Shown: positions 23,157 through 35,591 of the stretch, piece by piece
How positions within the stretch are numbered: position 1 is the stretch's first letter
Layout of the letters: each line of letters opens with the position of its first letter
Origin: Fagopyrum homotropicum
Lineage: Eukaryota; Streptophyta; Magnoliopsida; Caryophyllales; Polygonaceae
Length of the DNA: 64,000 nt
Direction: 5' to 3'
NCBI GenBank assembly: GCA_033239125.1
Contig: BSWB01000004.1
Coordinates: 32,795,501 to 32,859,500 of the forward strand
Notes under the pieces: generated by a model
What the model was told of the DNA's origin: nothing
Databases searched by the model: none
Seen by the model: the letters and a program-made list of their open reading frames with translations, nothing else
Translations under genes and position numbers: made by a program

Positions 23157-24984
23157 TGTTCACTTCTAGGAATAGATGTGCAAAAGTCTTACAATTTATA
23201 AACTCGTTATATTTCTCCTAACTCCTAGCGAACCCGCAGTGTACGGGACGTTTGTAGTAGGGATAGTATTCCGAGGTCGAACACAAAGACTAAGGTGAGA
23301 TTGATTCGATTAGTGATCAAGTTTGGTGAAGATCTAGTCTAAGAAAAGGGAAGGGAATAAATAAATGAAAATCTAAATGTTTTTGGTGGGTTTTAAGGTG
23401 ATCAATTAAAGATCACAAATCATGCAAAACGAACAATAAACTATGCTAACAAATCAACACAAACAAACTAGTTAAAACGAGATGTAGATCAAAGATAAAA
23501 AGGCGGATTCTAGGGGTTGGAAATTCCGGTTATGGCATAGGACTCAAGCTATCTAATCATCCCTTGGATTAACTACGATATGTTGGGAGTGAGTGTTTCT
23601 AGATTGGGATCAATCACCGGGTAGGTCTCATGGTCCACTAGTCCGTCCCTAAGATCTCATCACCGGGTAAGTCTCTAAGAACCTAAGTGAAGGAATTCTA
23701 CACAAACTGGATTGTTATCTAGGGATCTAACCTATCCTCACCGGGTAAGTCTCGAAAGGGTTAGTCCTAAACAACTATCCTAGCACACTTAGTCCAATGG
23801 CGGCTTATGAGGCTCACCACTACCTAGGATTTGTCATCTTTGAAATCTAAGAGTAAGAATCACTGGGTAGGTCTCTTCCAACACTTAGTTGCTAACACTA
23901 GGTCACCCTAGGGTAGATTTAACTCAACAAACACTAGGATTTCAACATTCTAACAATCTAAAGCTAGATCCATCGAACCAGGGAGAACCACGGGTTGTTC
24001 TACCAAGTCCACGACCGTGGACTGGCAAGAACAAACCGTGGATCCTAACAGAAGTTTCGTTCAAGTGAGTGGCTCATCCAAGAGCAATTCTAAGTCCATC
24101 CTATCATAGTCCTAGCCACAACCATTCTTTCCTTACCCTAGAATCGCATCTATTTAGCCTACGACATTCATCATAGCTATCGAAATCATCAAACATAAAA
24201 TCATGGCTTCCATTTGCAAGATAATGAAGAGAAAGAGATGAACAAGTGAAGTAAACAAAACCAAGCTGAAATTAAGATTAGAATGACTCACAACCCTTCC
24301 AAAAGAAGGTTTAAATGGTTCATACAACTCTAGAAATCGATTCCGAAATTCTTCACTACAAAAGCTATCAAAGTCTACCAATGGTGTGCTCTTCTTCTCT
24401 TCTCCAATGGAGTTCTTCTTCTCCAATGGTAGCTCTCCTTCTTGAGAGAATCTTCTTGTTGAGAGTGTAAGAGAATGTGGAATTGGATGGTGGAATGGAA
24501 GATGCAATGGAAGATACCTCTCTCAGCCAATGCAGGACCACTTTTATACTACAACTTTGCAAGAGTTGGCCAAGAGATCGTGGCACAGCTGTCACAACCG
24601 CCTGGCAAGAACCACGGATGGTTCCACGGCCGTGGATCCTTCAGTGACTGTGGTTTGGTTCTTCAGCGTTGCCTTGGTTCATTAAGCTAAGATTTGGTGC
24701 ATGGCTTGTGTTGACAAGGTTCCATGAGTCCTCCTTAGCCTCTAGCTTGCATCCTAATGAGTCCGAGGGTTCGTCATCTTGATGAACGATCCTCAAACGT
24801 ATCGATTTAGCTCCTAAATCTCCCAAAATACCTACAAAGCAATGCACAAGTCCGTGTAGACGTCTATCTCGGCCAAATACGTGAATTGGGTGCAAACGTC
24901 GTGAACTAGTGCTAAACCATGAATGAATGAGTGAGAAATCTATCTAAATGATCACCTAAACCTAAATCATAAATCGTGTTAACA
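23157..24984 (-). repeat. Athila A: left (3') LTR
   Basis: 1828 bp from TGTTCACTT to GTGTTAACA on the + strand, almost identical to 35592-37419 (same length). Palindrome clusters lie at 23987-24055 and 24611-24658, the spaced four-copy array at about 23615-23875, and the terminal hairpin at 23233-23247. A 117-codon frame on the sense strand (24154-24507) exists but shows no known domain and is not kept in the related element C. Confidence 0.93.
24538..24548 (-). promoter_or_regulatory. TATA box of Athila A left LTR
   Basis: TATAAAAGTGG on the minus strand, about 436 bp into the LTR. The CCACGGCCGTGG cluster is 60-120 bp upstream. Identical copies are at 36973-36983 (second LTR) and, in element C, 54351-54361 and 63753-63763. 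Confidence 0.65.
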
Positions 24985-26659
24985 AAAATACCCCATACTT
25001 AAGGTTTGCTCGTCCCCGAGTAAATTCTCAACTATAGACTACAAGGTAACATGATTTATGTATGTAGAAAAATGGAAAAATCTTTTTGGGTTTGTGCTTC
25101 TACTATTGGATCACCTTCATAGTCATGTTTCATGGCAACGGATAAGCAATTATGTATCAAATGGATGAAGGCACGGAAAGACAATTATACTTAATTCGAA
25201 AGCATGCATGAAATGTAAAAATGAAGAAGTCAAGATGATCAAGAGCATATCCAATCTAAATTACTAAGTCTTACAAACATGCAATAGGTCATAAGGTCTT
25301 ATGAAATAAAAGGCCTAGAAACGTTGTGATTAGGTGGGGATTTTTCTAGGCTATGTGATGCTAATCCGGGAATGGAACTAACTCCACAATTTTGTCCTCG
25401 ATCAACTTCCCTCAAGTGTATATTTTCTCCATCTTTTCTTTCTATTCTTTTTCCTTCACTTATTTTTGAGACAATGGCATTGGTGTACAAAAGCCGAAAC
25501 CTTGGTGATTAGCCATCCTCGGGTTTTTTCTATTTTTCGAGGTGCATCCACACCGAGCACACATACCAAAGCTCGTTAGGACTATTGGTTTATTTGACTT
25601 TGGCAAGGCACCAACACCCGATTATGTGAAGTGTGCCAAGTTACTTGTCATTTAAACCAACGTCCCCGTACCTATATTTTTGTCTACACTTTCACAACAA
25701 ATTCAGCATTTCATTCTTGACATTCTTTCATCAACATCTTCACCCCACACTTGCTTTTCACACACATCAACACACTAACATGCTCCTATTCCCGGATGGG
25801 TCAAAAGAGGTCAAATTTTTATCAATTGAGGTGCTCAAACATCATGATCAAGATGAGAAGAAGAGAAAGATGAATTGCCTCATTCATTCCTAGATGGTGT
25901 GTAAGAACTAGCATGTGATTTCGACTTTCAATACTCAATCCATTCTAGGCAAACATCATGATCACAAATCATTCATGGGATTCAAGAGAAGTACTTCAAG
26001 TCCACATATGCCATTCATCAATTTAACACATAAGGCCATTCATAGCCAATCCACAAGACAAGATTCATCATTAGGGTCATATCCAAACCTAGAAAGCACA
26101 AAATTTTTTAAATTTTTTGATTTTTTTGGATTTTTCGCAATGAGTATATACAATGCAAGACATGTGATAATATTAAACTACCCTAGATGCTAATCATGCA
26201 AAAGATCATGCAAACCCCACCCCATACTTAGAAACACATTGTCCCCAATGTGTAAATGAAGTAAAGAAGAGTGAAAGAAGGTTCTCACAATGTAAAAATG
26301 GTTCGCTATGGTATTTGGGATTTCTCAAGTGGAATTGATGTTGGATGATCCTATCAACAATGGTAGAGAGCTCTAAGTGTTCATCAAAGCGTCGGGACCC
26401 GCGCTAGGCACCGCTAGCCGTCCAAGTTCCGCGTCCGCTCCACCCATAATTGATGAGGGGTTCATCATCATCATTCACATGCCATGCAAGACTTCCAATG
26501 CTACCAAGACTTCTAGCACACACAAAAAACATACCAAACACACAAAAACAGAAAAATCAAAAACAAAAGCAAAACGAAAAAAGGAAAAATGTTACCAATG
26601 GGTTGCCTCCCATCAAGCGCTTCTTTAAGGTCATTAGCTTGACCAAACTCGGGGGCCTC
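24985..26659 (-). other. Athila A: polypurine tract and 3' noncoding region
   Basis: The polypurine tract (complement at 24985-25000) abuts the LTR. The 1.7 kb between it and the pol stop has no env-like frame. One block, 26387-26475, is identical in all three Athila copies while its surroundings differ, and contains on the sense strand a short frame ending at 26404-26406. Confidence 0.75.
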
Positions 26660-29600
26660 TCATTCTAGGTGAAGTGGGGCAATCATATCCACCGGAGCTC
26701 CCGGGATATACTTCTTCAACCGGTGCCCATTCACCTTGAAATCTCCACAATGCTCCCCTCCTATCTCAATAGCTCCATGGGGGAAGATCTTCTTCACCAC
26801 ATATGGCCCGGTCCATCTTGATTTTAGCTTTCCGGGGAAGAGCCGCAGCCCTGAGTTGAAAAGAAGGACAAGGTTGCCTTCACTCAACTCTTTCGGGATG
26901 AGGCTCTTGTCATGCCACCTTTTGGTCCTCTCCTTGTAGATCCGGGCATTCTCATAGGCATCCAACCGGATCTCCTCAAGAGAGTTCATATCAAGCAACC
27001 TCTTCTCTCCCGCCTCCTTGAGGTCAAAATTTAGCCACTTAATGGCCCAATAAACTCTATGCTCCATCTCTACCGGAAGGTGGCAAGACTTGCCATAGAC
27101 TAACTTGTAGGGAGTGGTGCCAATGGGTGTTTTGAAGGCGGTTCTATATGCCCACAAGGCATCATCGAGCTTCATAGCCCAATCCTTTCTCGTCCTAGAG
27201 ACGGTCTTCTCAAGAATTCCCTTGATTTCCCGGTTGGAGATCTCCACTTGGCCACTAGTTTGGGGATGGTAAGGTGTTGCCACCTTATGAGTCACCCCAT
27301 ACTTAGCCAAAAGTGCCCCAAAGTTCCTATTGGTGAAGTGCTTCCCCCCATCACTTATGATCACCCTTGGTGTTCCAAACCTAGGGAAGCTCACTCGATT
27401 GAAGAACCGCACCACCACCTTGGCATCATTTGTAGTAGAGGCGATTGCCTCCACCCATCTTGAAACGTAATCTACCACCAATAGGATGTAGAGGTTGCCA
27501 CATGAAGAAGGGAATTGTCCCATGAAGTCCACACCCCACACATCAAATATCTCTACCTCTTGTATGTTGTTCAAGGGCATCTCATTCCTCCTTGAGATGT
27601 TGCCCGTCCTTTGGCAAGCATCACAAGCTACCACAAAGCCGTGCACATCCTTGAACAAACTTGGCCAAAAGAAGCCCGATTGCAACACTTTCGCACATGT
27701 CTTGTGTGAGCTAGCATGCCCTCCACATGGCAATGAATGACAATGGCGGATCACACTCTCCACCTCATCCTCCGGTATGCACCTTCTAAACATTCCATCC
27801 GGCCCTCTCTTGAACAAAAGTGGCTCACTCCAATAGTAGTGCCTCACCTCTTTGAAGAACTTCTTTCTTTGGGCATATGTCAATCCGGGAGGCACTTCCT
27901 CACACACAAGATAGTTCACAATGTCGGCATACCATGGTTCACTTCCTCTAGACACTTGGAACAAGCACTCCTCTACCATTTGCAATTGCTCATCCCGGAA
28001 TGAGTCATCAATCGGGATGTCATCTTTCTCGAGCTCCAATGGTGGGAGTCTACTAAGGTAATCCGCCACGGAGTTCTCGGATCCTTTCTTGTCCCGGATT
28101 TCCAAATCAAACTCTTGAAGAAGAAGGATCCACCGAATCAACCTAGGCTTGGCATCCTTCTTTGTAAGGAGGTAACGGATCGCAGCATGATCCGTATACA
28201 CTATGACCTTCGCTCCAACAAGATATGAGCGGAACTTCTCAAAAGCATACACCACCGCTAGCAACTCCTTCTCGGTGGTAGCATAATTGAGTTGGGCATC
28301 ATCTAGCGTCTTGCTAGCATAATAAATGGCATGTGTGCACCCATCTTTCCTTTGCCCCAAAACAGCCCCAACGGCTACATCACTTGCATCACACATGATC
28401 TCGAACGGTAAACTCCAATCCGGAGGTTGCATGATAGGTGCGGAGATCAAGGCGTTCTTCAACCTACAAAAAGCCTCAAGGCAATCCTTGGAGAAAACAA
28501 ACTCAACATCTTTCATTAGTAGGTTAGTAAGAGGCTTAGAGATTTTAGAGAAGTCTTTAATAAACCTCCGGTAAAAACCGGCATGCCCTAAGAAACTCCT
28601 TACCCCTTTCACCGAGGTAGGCGGTGGCAACTTCTCTATTGTTTCAATCTTGGCCCTATCAACCTCAATGTCACGGTTGGATACCAAGTGTCCCAACACA
28701 ATACCCTCACTTACCATGAAGTGGCATTTTTCCCAATTCTAGACAAGATTTGTCTCCTCACATCTCTTAAGTACTAATGACAAGTTAGCCAAGCAATTAT
28801 CAAAGGAAGAACCATAAACAGAAAAATCATCCATAAACACTTCCATGATATTCTCAATGTATTCCGAAAAGATAGCCATCATACACCTTTGGAAGGTGGC
28901 GGGTGCATTACACAACCCAAATGGCATCCTCCTATATTCAAAAGTACCCCATGGACATGTAAATGTGGTTTTCTCTTGGTCATCGGGGTGGATAGGGATT
29001 TAGAAGAATCCACTATAGCCATCTAAATAGAAAAAATGAGAATGTTGAGCTAACCTCTCTAGCATTTGGTCAATGAAAGGGAGAGGGAAGTGATCTATCC
29101 TAGAGGCCATGTTCAACTTCCTATAGTCAATACACATCCTCCATCCCGTAACCGTCCTAGTTGAGATTAGTTCATTGTTCTCATTAGTCACTACGGTCAT
29201 CCCACCCTTCTAAGGAACTACATGAATGGGACTAACCCACTTACTATCCGAAATAGGGTAGATAATTCCCGTATCTAACAACTTAATGATCTCCTTTTTG
29301 ACTACCTCTTTCATTATACGATTTAGTCTTCTTTGATGTTCAATAGAGGGTTTATGGTTATCTTCCATCAATATCTTATGCATGCACAAAGAAGGTTTTA
29401 TGCCAACAAGGTCATCAATAGTATAGCCAATGGCTTTCCTATGCAATCTTAGCTCATGCAACAACTTAGCAAGTTCATCATCACTCAAGAATGCATTCAC
29501 AATCACCGGATATGTAGAATTATCACCAAGAAAAGCATACTTTAAATGAGAGGGGAGGGGTTTGAGTTCAAGTTTAGGAGGACCTTTATCGAGTGGAGAC

Positions 29601-32311
29601 GATCCAAATAACGTTGGATGAGATGAATCCAAAGCAAATGAAGACCCTTCAAGGCTCCTTGAAGCTTGACCATCATCAAGAGCTGCTGCTGGGAGAACCA
29701 CGGCTGAATCCACGGATCTTGGCACATCCACGGCCGTGGAAGTTGCCAAGCTTGCTCGTTGGAGCTTTCCAGAGAGTTCTACGGCCGTGGAATACATTCC
29801 ACGCCCGTGGAACATACAGGTGTTCAATACACCTTCGTGGTCTTCAATTTAAGCTCTTGTCTCCTTTTCTAGTGCTTCCAAGGCCTTGATCTCTTCATTG
29901 TAAGCCTCCTCAACACCTTCCTCCATCAAACTCAAGGTAAGAACCTTCTCCAAGGGGTCCTTGATCAAGATCGAGCTTACAACTTCTCTAGACTCCTCTT
30001 GCTCGACTATGTTGAATACATCTTCATCAAGGGTTGGCCCTTTCATCATTGTGGACAACTTGAACTTGATGTTCTCTTCTCCAATTTTAAAGGAGAGAGT
30101 TCCATTCTTGCAATCCACTAGGCATCCGGAAGTGGCTAGGAAGGGTCTTCCTAAGATGATGGGAACCGGATAGTCCGCCGGAATATCCAAGACAACAAAA
30201 TCAATTGGCACATAGAACCTTCCTAATTGCACCGGGATGTCTTCTAAGATTCCAACCGTGTGAGTGATAGAACGGTCCGCCATATAGAGGGTTATCTTGA
30301 CCGGTTTCGGCTCTCCTAGCCCAACCTTGTTGCAAAGTGCAAGCGGTATGATGCTTACACTTGCCCCAAGATCACAAAGGGCTTCATACTTCACATCTCC
30401 CACTCCAATTGGGACACAAAAGGAACCCGGATCTCTTAGCTTGGGAGGCATCTCCTCCTTCATTGTTTGGATCAATTCCGAGGACCTCTTTGTCATTCTT
30501 ATTTCCCCATACTCCTCCAACTTCCTTTTGTTGGAGAGTATCTCCTTCAAGAACTTGCCATATGCCGGCATTCCTAAAATAGCATCCATGAACGGAATAT
30601 TAATATGCAATTTAGACATTAGTTCAAGGAATTTACCAAAGTGATTGTCCAAGTGAGCTCTTGCTCGTGATTGTGGGAACGGTAGTGGTGGTTTGTATGG
30701 AGGTGGTGCCACATAGGTTGGCTCTACATCCTTGCTCTTGCCTCCATCTTCTTGAAATATCTCTTCTTCTACCACTACTTGCTTTCCCTTAGCATTTTCC
30801 TTGGGCAAGGGATCCTTCATGCTTAACACGCTCCTTGTAGTAATAGCCAACACTTGGCCTCTTGGGTTGTCTTCGGTCCTTCCGGGAAGCTTTCCCGGAT
30901 CTCTATGGGCTTCACCCACCTTTTGGAACACTTGTGCTTCCAACACCTTTTGAGCCTTAGAAATAGAAGTCACCGTGCTCTCAAGACCACTCAACCTACC
31001 AAGCAATTGTTCAAACATCATTTCGGTCCTATCCTTTGGAGGTTGAGTAAATCCGGGTGGAGGTTCTTGTGAAGCTTTTGGTGGTGGAGTTGTGCTTGTG
31101 GAAGCGGGAGGGTTCAAGGCTCCATCCGGGTTAGAATAGGAAAACCCGGGATGGTTGTGGTTGGGCCGGTAATTGTTGAATTGCCGGTTGTTGTTGAAGT
31201 TCCTTGGGCCTTGGTAGTTGTTGTAATTGCCCCTTCCAATGTAATTGACATCTTCCTCCTTGGAAGACAAGTTCGCTTGCACTTGCTCTTGAGGAGTTGC
31301 TTGGTTCTTCAAAGTTGTAGCACACAACTCTCTCAAAGACTTCAATTCATTGTTGATGGCATCAAGCTTGAAATTGCTCATGGTGACTTCACTCACCTCA
31401 TATGCTCCCGCCTTTCTCCCTTCACTCTTCCTATGGGAGTATTTCTCAATCACTAGAGCTTGTTTCTCCACAAACTCCCAAGCTTCATCCACATGCTTCT
31501 CCATGAAAGTTCCACCGGAAAGAGATTGAAGCTTGAATTGGCCATCTTCATCAATTCCCTTGAAGTAGATTTCCAATAGCTCAATTTTTGGTATACCATG
31601 GTGTGGACAATCTAGGAGAAGATCTTTGAACCTCTCCAAAGACTTGAATAAACTCTCTCTATCCTTCATCACGAAGGCATTGATCTTCCCTCTTAATTCG
31701 GTAGTCTTGGAAGGTGGGAAGAACTTAGTCAAAAACTCGGTTGTCATCTCCTCCCAAGTACTAACTCGCCCTTGTGGAATAGATTGATACCAAGCCAAGG
31801 CTTTATCCTTAAGAGAGAATGAGAAAGCCCTAAGCTTATGGTTGTTGTTCTCCAATCTTGGCGGTCTAAGAGTCTCCATCAAAATCTCATAGTTCATCAA
31901 GTGTTGATGAGGAGACTCTCCTTCCATCCCTCCAAATTGATTATGCCGGATCATTTGTAGAACTTGAGGGCGGAGCTCGTAGTTGTGGGTTGCGGGATCT
32001 CCTAAGTTCACACCCGGACGGTGTGCTCTTTGTGCCGGATCCATGCATCTCCCTAATGTTTGTGGCTCTTCAATAGCAATGGGGACAACCCTAACATTCG
32101 CCGCCGGCTGCGGTTGTGGTGGTGGAGGAGGTGGAGGTTGTTGACGATTAAGCTCTCCTTGTACAAGGGCTTGCCTAATCTCATCAATCTCCCTCCTAGT
32201 TGCTTCTTGCCTCTCATTGGCAAGTCTTCTTTCTTCCTCCAAGAGCTCATCTCTTAGCCTTATTTTCTCTAAAGCCTCATCCAATTCAGCTTGGAGATCT
32301 CTTCCGGCCAT
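26660..32311 (-). pseudogene. Athila A gag-pol, broken by nonsense changes
   Basis: Colinear with the open 1930-codon frame of element C but interrupted. Open parts are gag plus protease (29849-32311, 820 codons), the protease-RT linker (29210-29827), RT start (29000-29200), RT palm (28739-28927) and RT end, RNase H and integrase (26660-28717, 685 codons). Four stops separate them, at 29849, 29210, just left of 29000 and at 28739; each aligns with a sense codon in the sister copies. The RT keeps FMDDF, the integrase its HHCC and DDE landmarks. The site where CRM element P sits in the right copy is intact and empty here (CGGGT once, 28900-28904). Not a functional gene, but only lightly decayed. 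Confidence 0.9.
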
Positions 32312-32385
32312 CTCTTTTCCCTTTTTAATGCTCTTGGATCTAGATCTAAGGGTTTTCTCCGGTTCGGGATCGAATGGAGCTAAAT
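32312..32385 (-). other. Athila A leader remnant ending at a rearrangement junction
   Basis: About 70 bp of the leader upstream of gag, then homology stops at 32385. The matching part of the right copy (52015-52178) continues into the primer site and LTR, which are missing here. The junction has at most three bases of microhomology (AAA). Confidence 0.85.
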
Positions 32386-33189
32386 TGAGGTAGTAAACAG
32401 GACTCTTGGCACTTTATTCGTACTATGATGGATACTAACTTGTGCAGGTGGGAGGATTGTTTGCCCTTGGTGGAGTTTGCATATAACCGAGCTATTCATT
32501 CGGCGACCAAGAAGTCCCCTTTTGAAATTGTTTATGGCAAGAATCCTCTTACTCCGCTGGATTTGACTCCTTAACCGGCTCCGCAACCCGTTGATGTGGA
32601 TGGGCAATCTAGAGCTGAGTATGTGAAAAGTTTGCATGAGCGGGTTCGAATCCAATTAGAAAAACGTACCGAGCAATATGTCCAGCAAGCCAACAAAGGG
32701 CGTCGGGAAATGATTTTCATGGAAGGAGACCTCGTGTGGGTCCATTTGAGGAAGGATCGCTTTCCTTCTATTGGGCAATCTAAGCTCAACCCAAGAGCGG
32801 ATGGTCCTTTCCGGGTCCTTGAGAAGATTAACGATAACGCATATCGCATTGAACTTCCTACTAAGTATGGTGTCCATAATGTGTTTAATGTTGCTGATTT
32901 GTCTCCATTTTATGTAGGTGATGAGGTCGAGGATGCGGAGAACGAGTTGGCGGATTCGGGGTCGAATCCTTTCCAAGGAGGAGGGGATGATGTGAGCCCA
33001 CCGGACTTAAGCAACGAGACTGACGTGACCGCACCAAGATCATTACCACCTCTCACGCGAGCTAGAGCCCGCATGCTAGGCCAAACCACGTTGACCTACC
33101 ATCTTTTTAGAGCTCCGACATTTAAGGACGTCCATGACTATCACTTTGTGAACATACTTGAGGCGATTGAGGATGCCGGATCACTTTAA
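32386..33189 (+). pseudogene. CRM integrase C-terminal fragment
   Basis: In frame with the integrase of P from the region after the catalytic Glu to the end. A TAA at 32572-32574 replaces a CAA, leaving 197 codons open from 32596. The last 67 codons lie inside the LTR and include the TRARAR motif of CRM elements. No start, promoter or catalytic core remains. Confidence 0.85.
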
Positions 33190-33810
33190 ACCTAGATGTA
33201 ACCATTTGTTTTATTTTATGTTGTCATGCTTGACTTTATTTCATGGTTTAAGACCACTTTAGTTGGGTTTCTTTCAGCCACGTTTTTGGAACCTTGGAGA
33301 TCTAATGTGGTCGGCCATATGAATGGTTTTTAGGCCATTTATTGCTTGAAGTTGTTGGTTGAAAGACCCTAGGCTTTCCTTCATTTAGTATCCAACTCTT
33401 GAACTACTTGTAAGCTATTATTGTGGGGAGTTGGTGCTGAATTTTTCAGCCATATAAGGCCATCTCCTACCCACGTTTTTAATCAGAATATAGAGTTGAG
33501 TTCAATCGAAGTTGTGTTTTCACTTTAAAGCAAAACAAACCTAGAGACTAAGGTGAGAGGCCAAGGTTTCGAAACCCACAAGGTGAGAGGCTGAGTGGTG
33601 TCCTTACGGTGCGAGGCTATGAGGACAAAGGAGGTCTAATTTCCGAAGTGAGATTCCTAGAAAAGAAGAACTCGAGCCAAGGAGATCCAAGGTGCGAGGC
33701 TGGACGATTCCTTGCTTGGAATATCCCTATAAAATCGAAAATACACAAAAGAAATCGACGGAGGAGCAACACCGGCGGATCCTTGCGCTCAACGGACGAA
33801 GAGCGCATCA
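32386..33810 (+). mobile_element. Fragment of the CRM element (integrase end plus 3' LTR)
   Basis: Matches 47104-48529 of element P with one short indel near the junction and few substitutions. It ends at the same CGGGT junction with Athila RT sequence (33811-33815). The LTR part is 32988-33810 (823 bp) and its end reads GCGCATCA like the 3' LTR of P, not GCACATCA like the 5' LTR. This is therefore a copy of the same insertion, not a new one. Confidence 0.93.
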
Positions 33811-35189
33811 CGGGTGCATTACACAACCCAAATGGCATCCTCCTATATGCAAAAGTACCCCATGGACATGTAAATGTGGTTTTCTCTTGGTCATCGGGGT
33901 GGATAGGGATTTGAAAGAATCCACTATAGCCATCTAAATAGCAAAAATGAGAATGTTGAGCTAACCTCTCTAGCATTTGGTCAATGAAAGGGAGAGGGAA
34001 GTGATCTTTCCTAGAGGCCATGTTCAACCTCCTATAGTCAATACACATCCTCCATCCCGTAACCGTCCTAGTTGGGATTAGTTCATTGTTCTCATTAGTC
34101 ACTACGGTCATCCCACCCTTCTTAGGAACTACATGAACGGGACTAACCCACTTACTATCCGAAATAGGGTAGATAATTCCCGCATCTAGCAACTTAATAA
34201 TCTCCTCTTTGACTACCTCTTTCATTATAGGATTTAGTCTTCTTTGATGTTCAATAGAGGGTTTATAGTTATCTTCCATCAATATCTTATGCATGCACAA
34301 AGAAGGTTTTATGCCAACAAGGTCATCAATAGTATAGCCAATGGCTTTCCTATGCAATCTTAGCTCATGCAACAACTTAGCAAGTTCATCATCACTCAAG
34401 CATGCATTCACAATCACCGGATATGTAGAATTATCACCAAGAAAAGCATACTTTATATGAGAGGGGAGGGGTTTGAGTTCAAGTTTAGGAGGACCTTTAT
34501 CGAGTGGAGACGATCCAAATAACGTTGGATGAGATGAATCCAAAGCAAATGAAGACCCTTCAAGGCTCCTTGAAGCTTGACCATCATCAAGAGCTGCTCC
34601 TGGGAGAACCACGGCTGAATCCACGGATCTTGGCACATCCACGGCCGTGGAAGTTACCAAGCTTGCTCGTTGGAGCTTTCCAGAGAGTTCTACGGCCGTC
34701 GAACACATTCCACGCCCGTGGAACTTACAGGTGTTCAGCACACCTTCGTGGTCTTCAATTTGAGCTCTTGTCTCCTTTTCTAGTGCTTCCAAGGCCTTGA
34801 TCTCTTCATAGCAAGCCTCCTCAACACCTTCCTCCATCAAACTCAAGGTAAGAACCTTCTCCAAGGGGTCCTTGATCAAGATCGAGCTTACAACTTCTCT
34901 AGACTCCTCTTGATCGACTATGTTGAATACATCTTCATCAGGGGTTGGCCCTTTCATCATTGTGGACAACTTGAACTTGATGTTCTCTTCTCCAATGTTG
35001 AAGGAGAGAGTTCCATTCTTGCAATCCACTAGGCATCCGGAAGTGGCTAGGAAGGGTCTTCCTAAGATGATGGGAACCGGATAGTCCGCCGGAATATCCA
35101 AGACAACAAAATCAATTGGCACATAGAACCTTCCTAGTTGCACCGGGATGTCTTCTAAGATTCCAACCGGGTGAGTGATAGAACGGTCC
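33811..35189 (-). pseudogene. Athila fragment: RT start to protease
   Basis: Minus-strand sequence equal to the part of pol right of the CRM insertion, open as far as the protease (reading 33617-35143 includes CRM LTR bases at its end and is not a real fusion). It ends at a deletion junction at 35190 where sequence equal to 30280-32112 of copy A (about 1.83 kb: the protease active-site region and most of gag) is missing. Confidence 0.9.
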
Positions 35190-35485
35190 GGTTATGGTGG
35201 TGGAGGAGGTGGAGGTTGTTGACGATTAAGCTCTCCTTGTACAAGGGCTTGCCTAATCTCATCAATCTCCCTCCTAGTTGCTTCTTGCCTCTCATTGGCA
35301 AGTCTCCTTTCTTCCTCCAAGAGCTCATCTCTTAGCCTTATTTGCTCTAAAGCCTCATCCAATTCAGCTTGGAGATCTCTTCCGGCCATCTCTTTTTCCT
35401 TTTTAATGCTCTTGGATCTAGATCTAAGGGTTTTCTCCGGTTCGGGATCGAATGGAGCTAAATCCTTGCCACGAGATCTTCGCAT
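35190..35485 (-). pseudogene. Athila gag N-terminus after an internal deletion
   Basis: 97 codons, beginning MRRSRGKDLAPF like element C and running into the glutamine/proline-rich stretch, then cut by the 1.83-kb deletion. Upstream is the normal leader. Confidence 0.88.
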
Positions 35486-35567
35486 ACACCTAAAGAGTGA
35501 GAGATCAAAAGCAACAAGAAAGATCTACACTATAAACAATCACAAAATAGACTCAATCTAGACCTTG

Positions 35568-35585
35568 TCCCCGGCAACGGCGCCA
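35568..35585 (-). other. Primer-binding site, tRNA-Asp type (middle LTR)
   Basis: TCCCCGGCAACGGCGCCA on the + strand equals the 3' end of plant tRNA-Asp including part of CCA, so the minus-strand RNA can pair with that tRNA. It is 6 bp from the LTR at 35592. This is the primer site used by Athila elements. Only 18 bases are present, so it is not a tRNA gene. Confidence 0.93.
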
Positions 35586-35591
35586 AAAACT

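Noticed and set aside
24154..24507. 117-codon sense-strand frame inside the Athila A LTR, also in the middle LTR (36589-36942)
   Set aside because: It is not kept open in element C, shows no domain, and overlaps leader sequence; most likely chance.
25633..26193. + strand frames conserved between Athila copies
   Set aside because: They are antisense to the element and conserved only because the copies are recent duplicates; disrupted in C.
26660..29827. Cytosine-deamination or RIP-like mutation as the cause of the stops in Athila A
   Set aside because: Of the four stops, two look like CAA to TAA but the others are different changes (AAG to TAG, TTG to TAG), so no single bias is evident.
33617..35143. 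Apparent 508-codon Athila-CRM fusion (and the similar 48336-49688 frame)
   Set aside because: The last codons are read from the antisense of a CRM LTR at an insertion boundary; not a real fusion gene.
35568..35585. Possible tRNA-Asp gene
   Set aside because: Only the 18 bases of the primer site are present; no acceptor partner, anticodon arm or D arm nearby.
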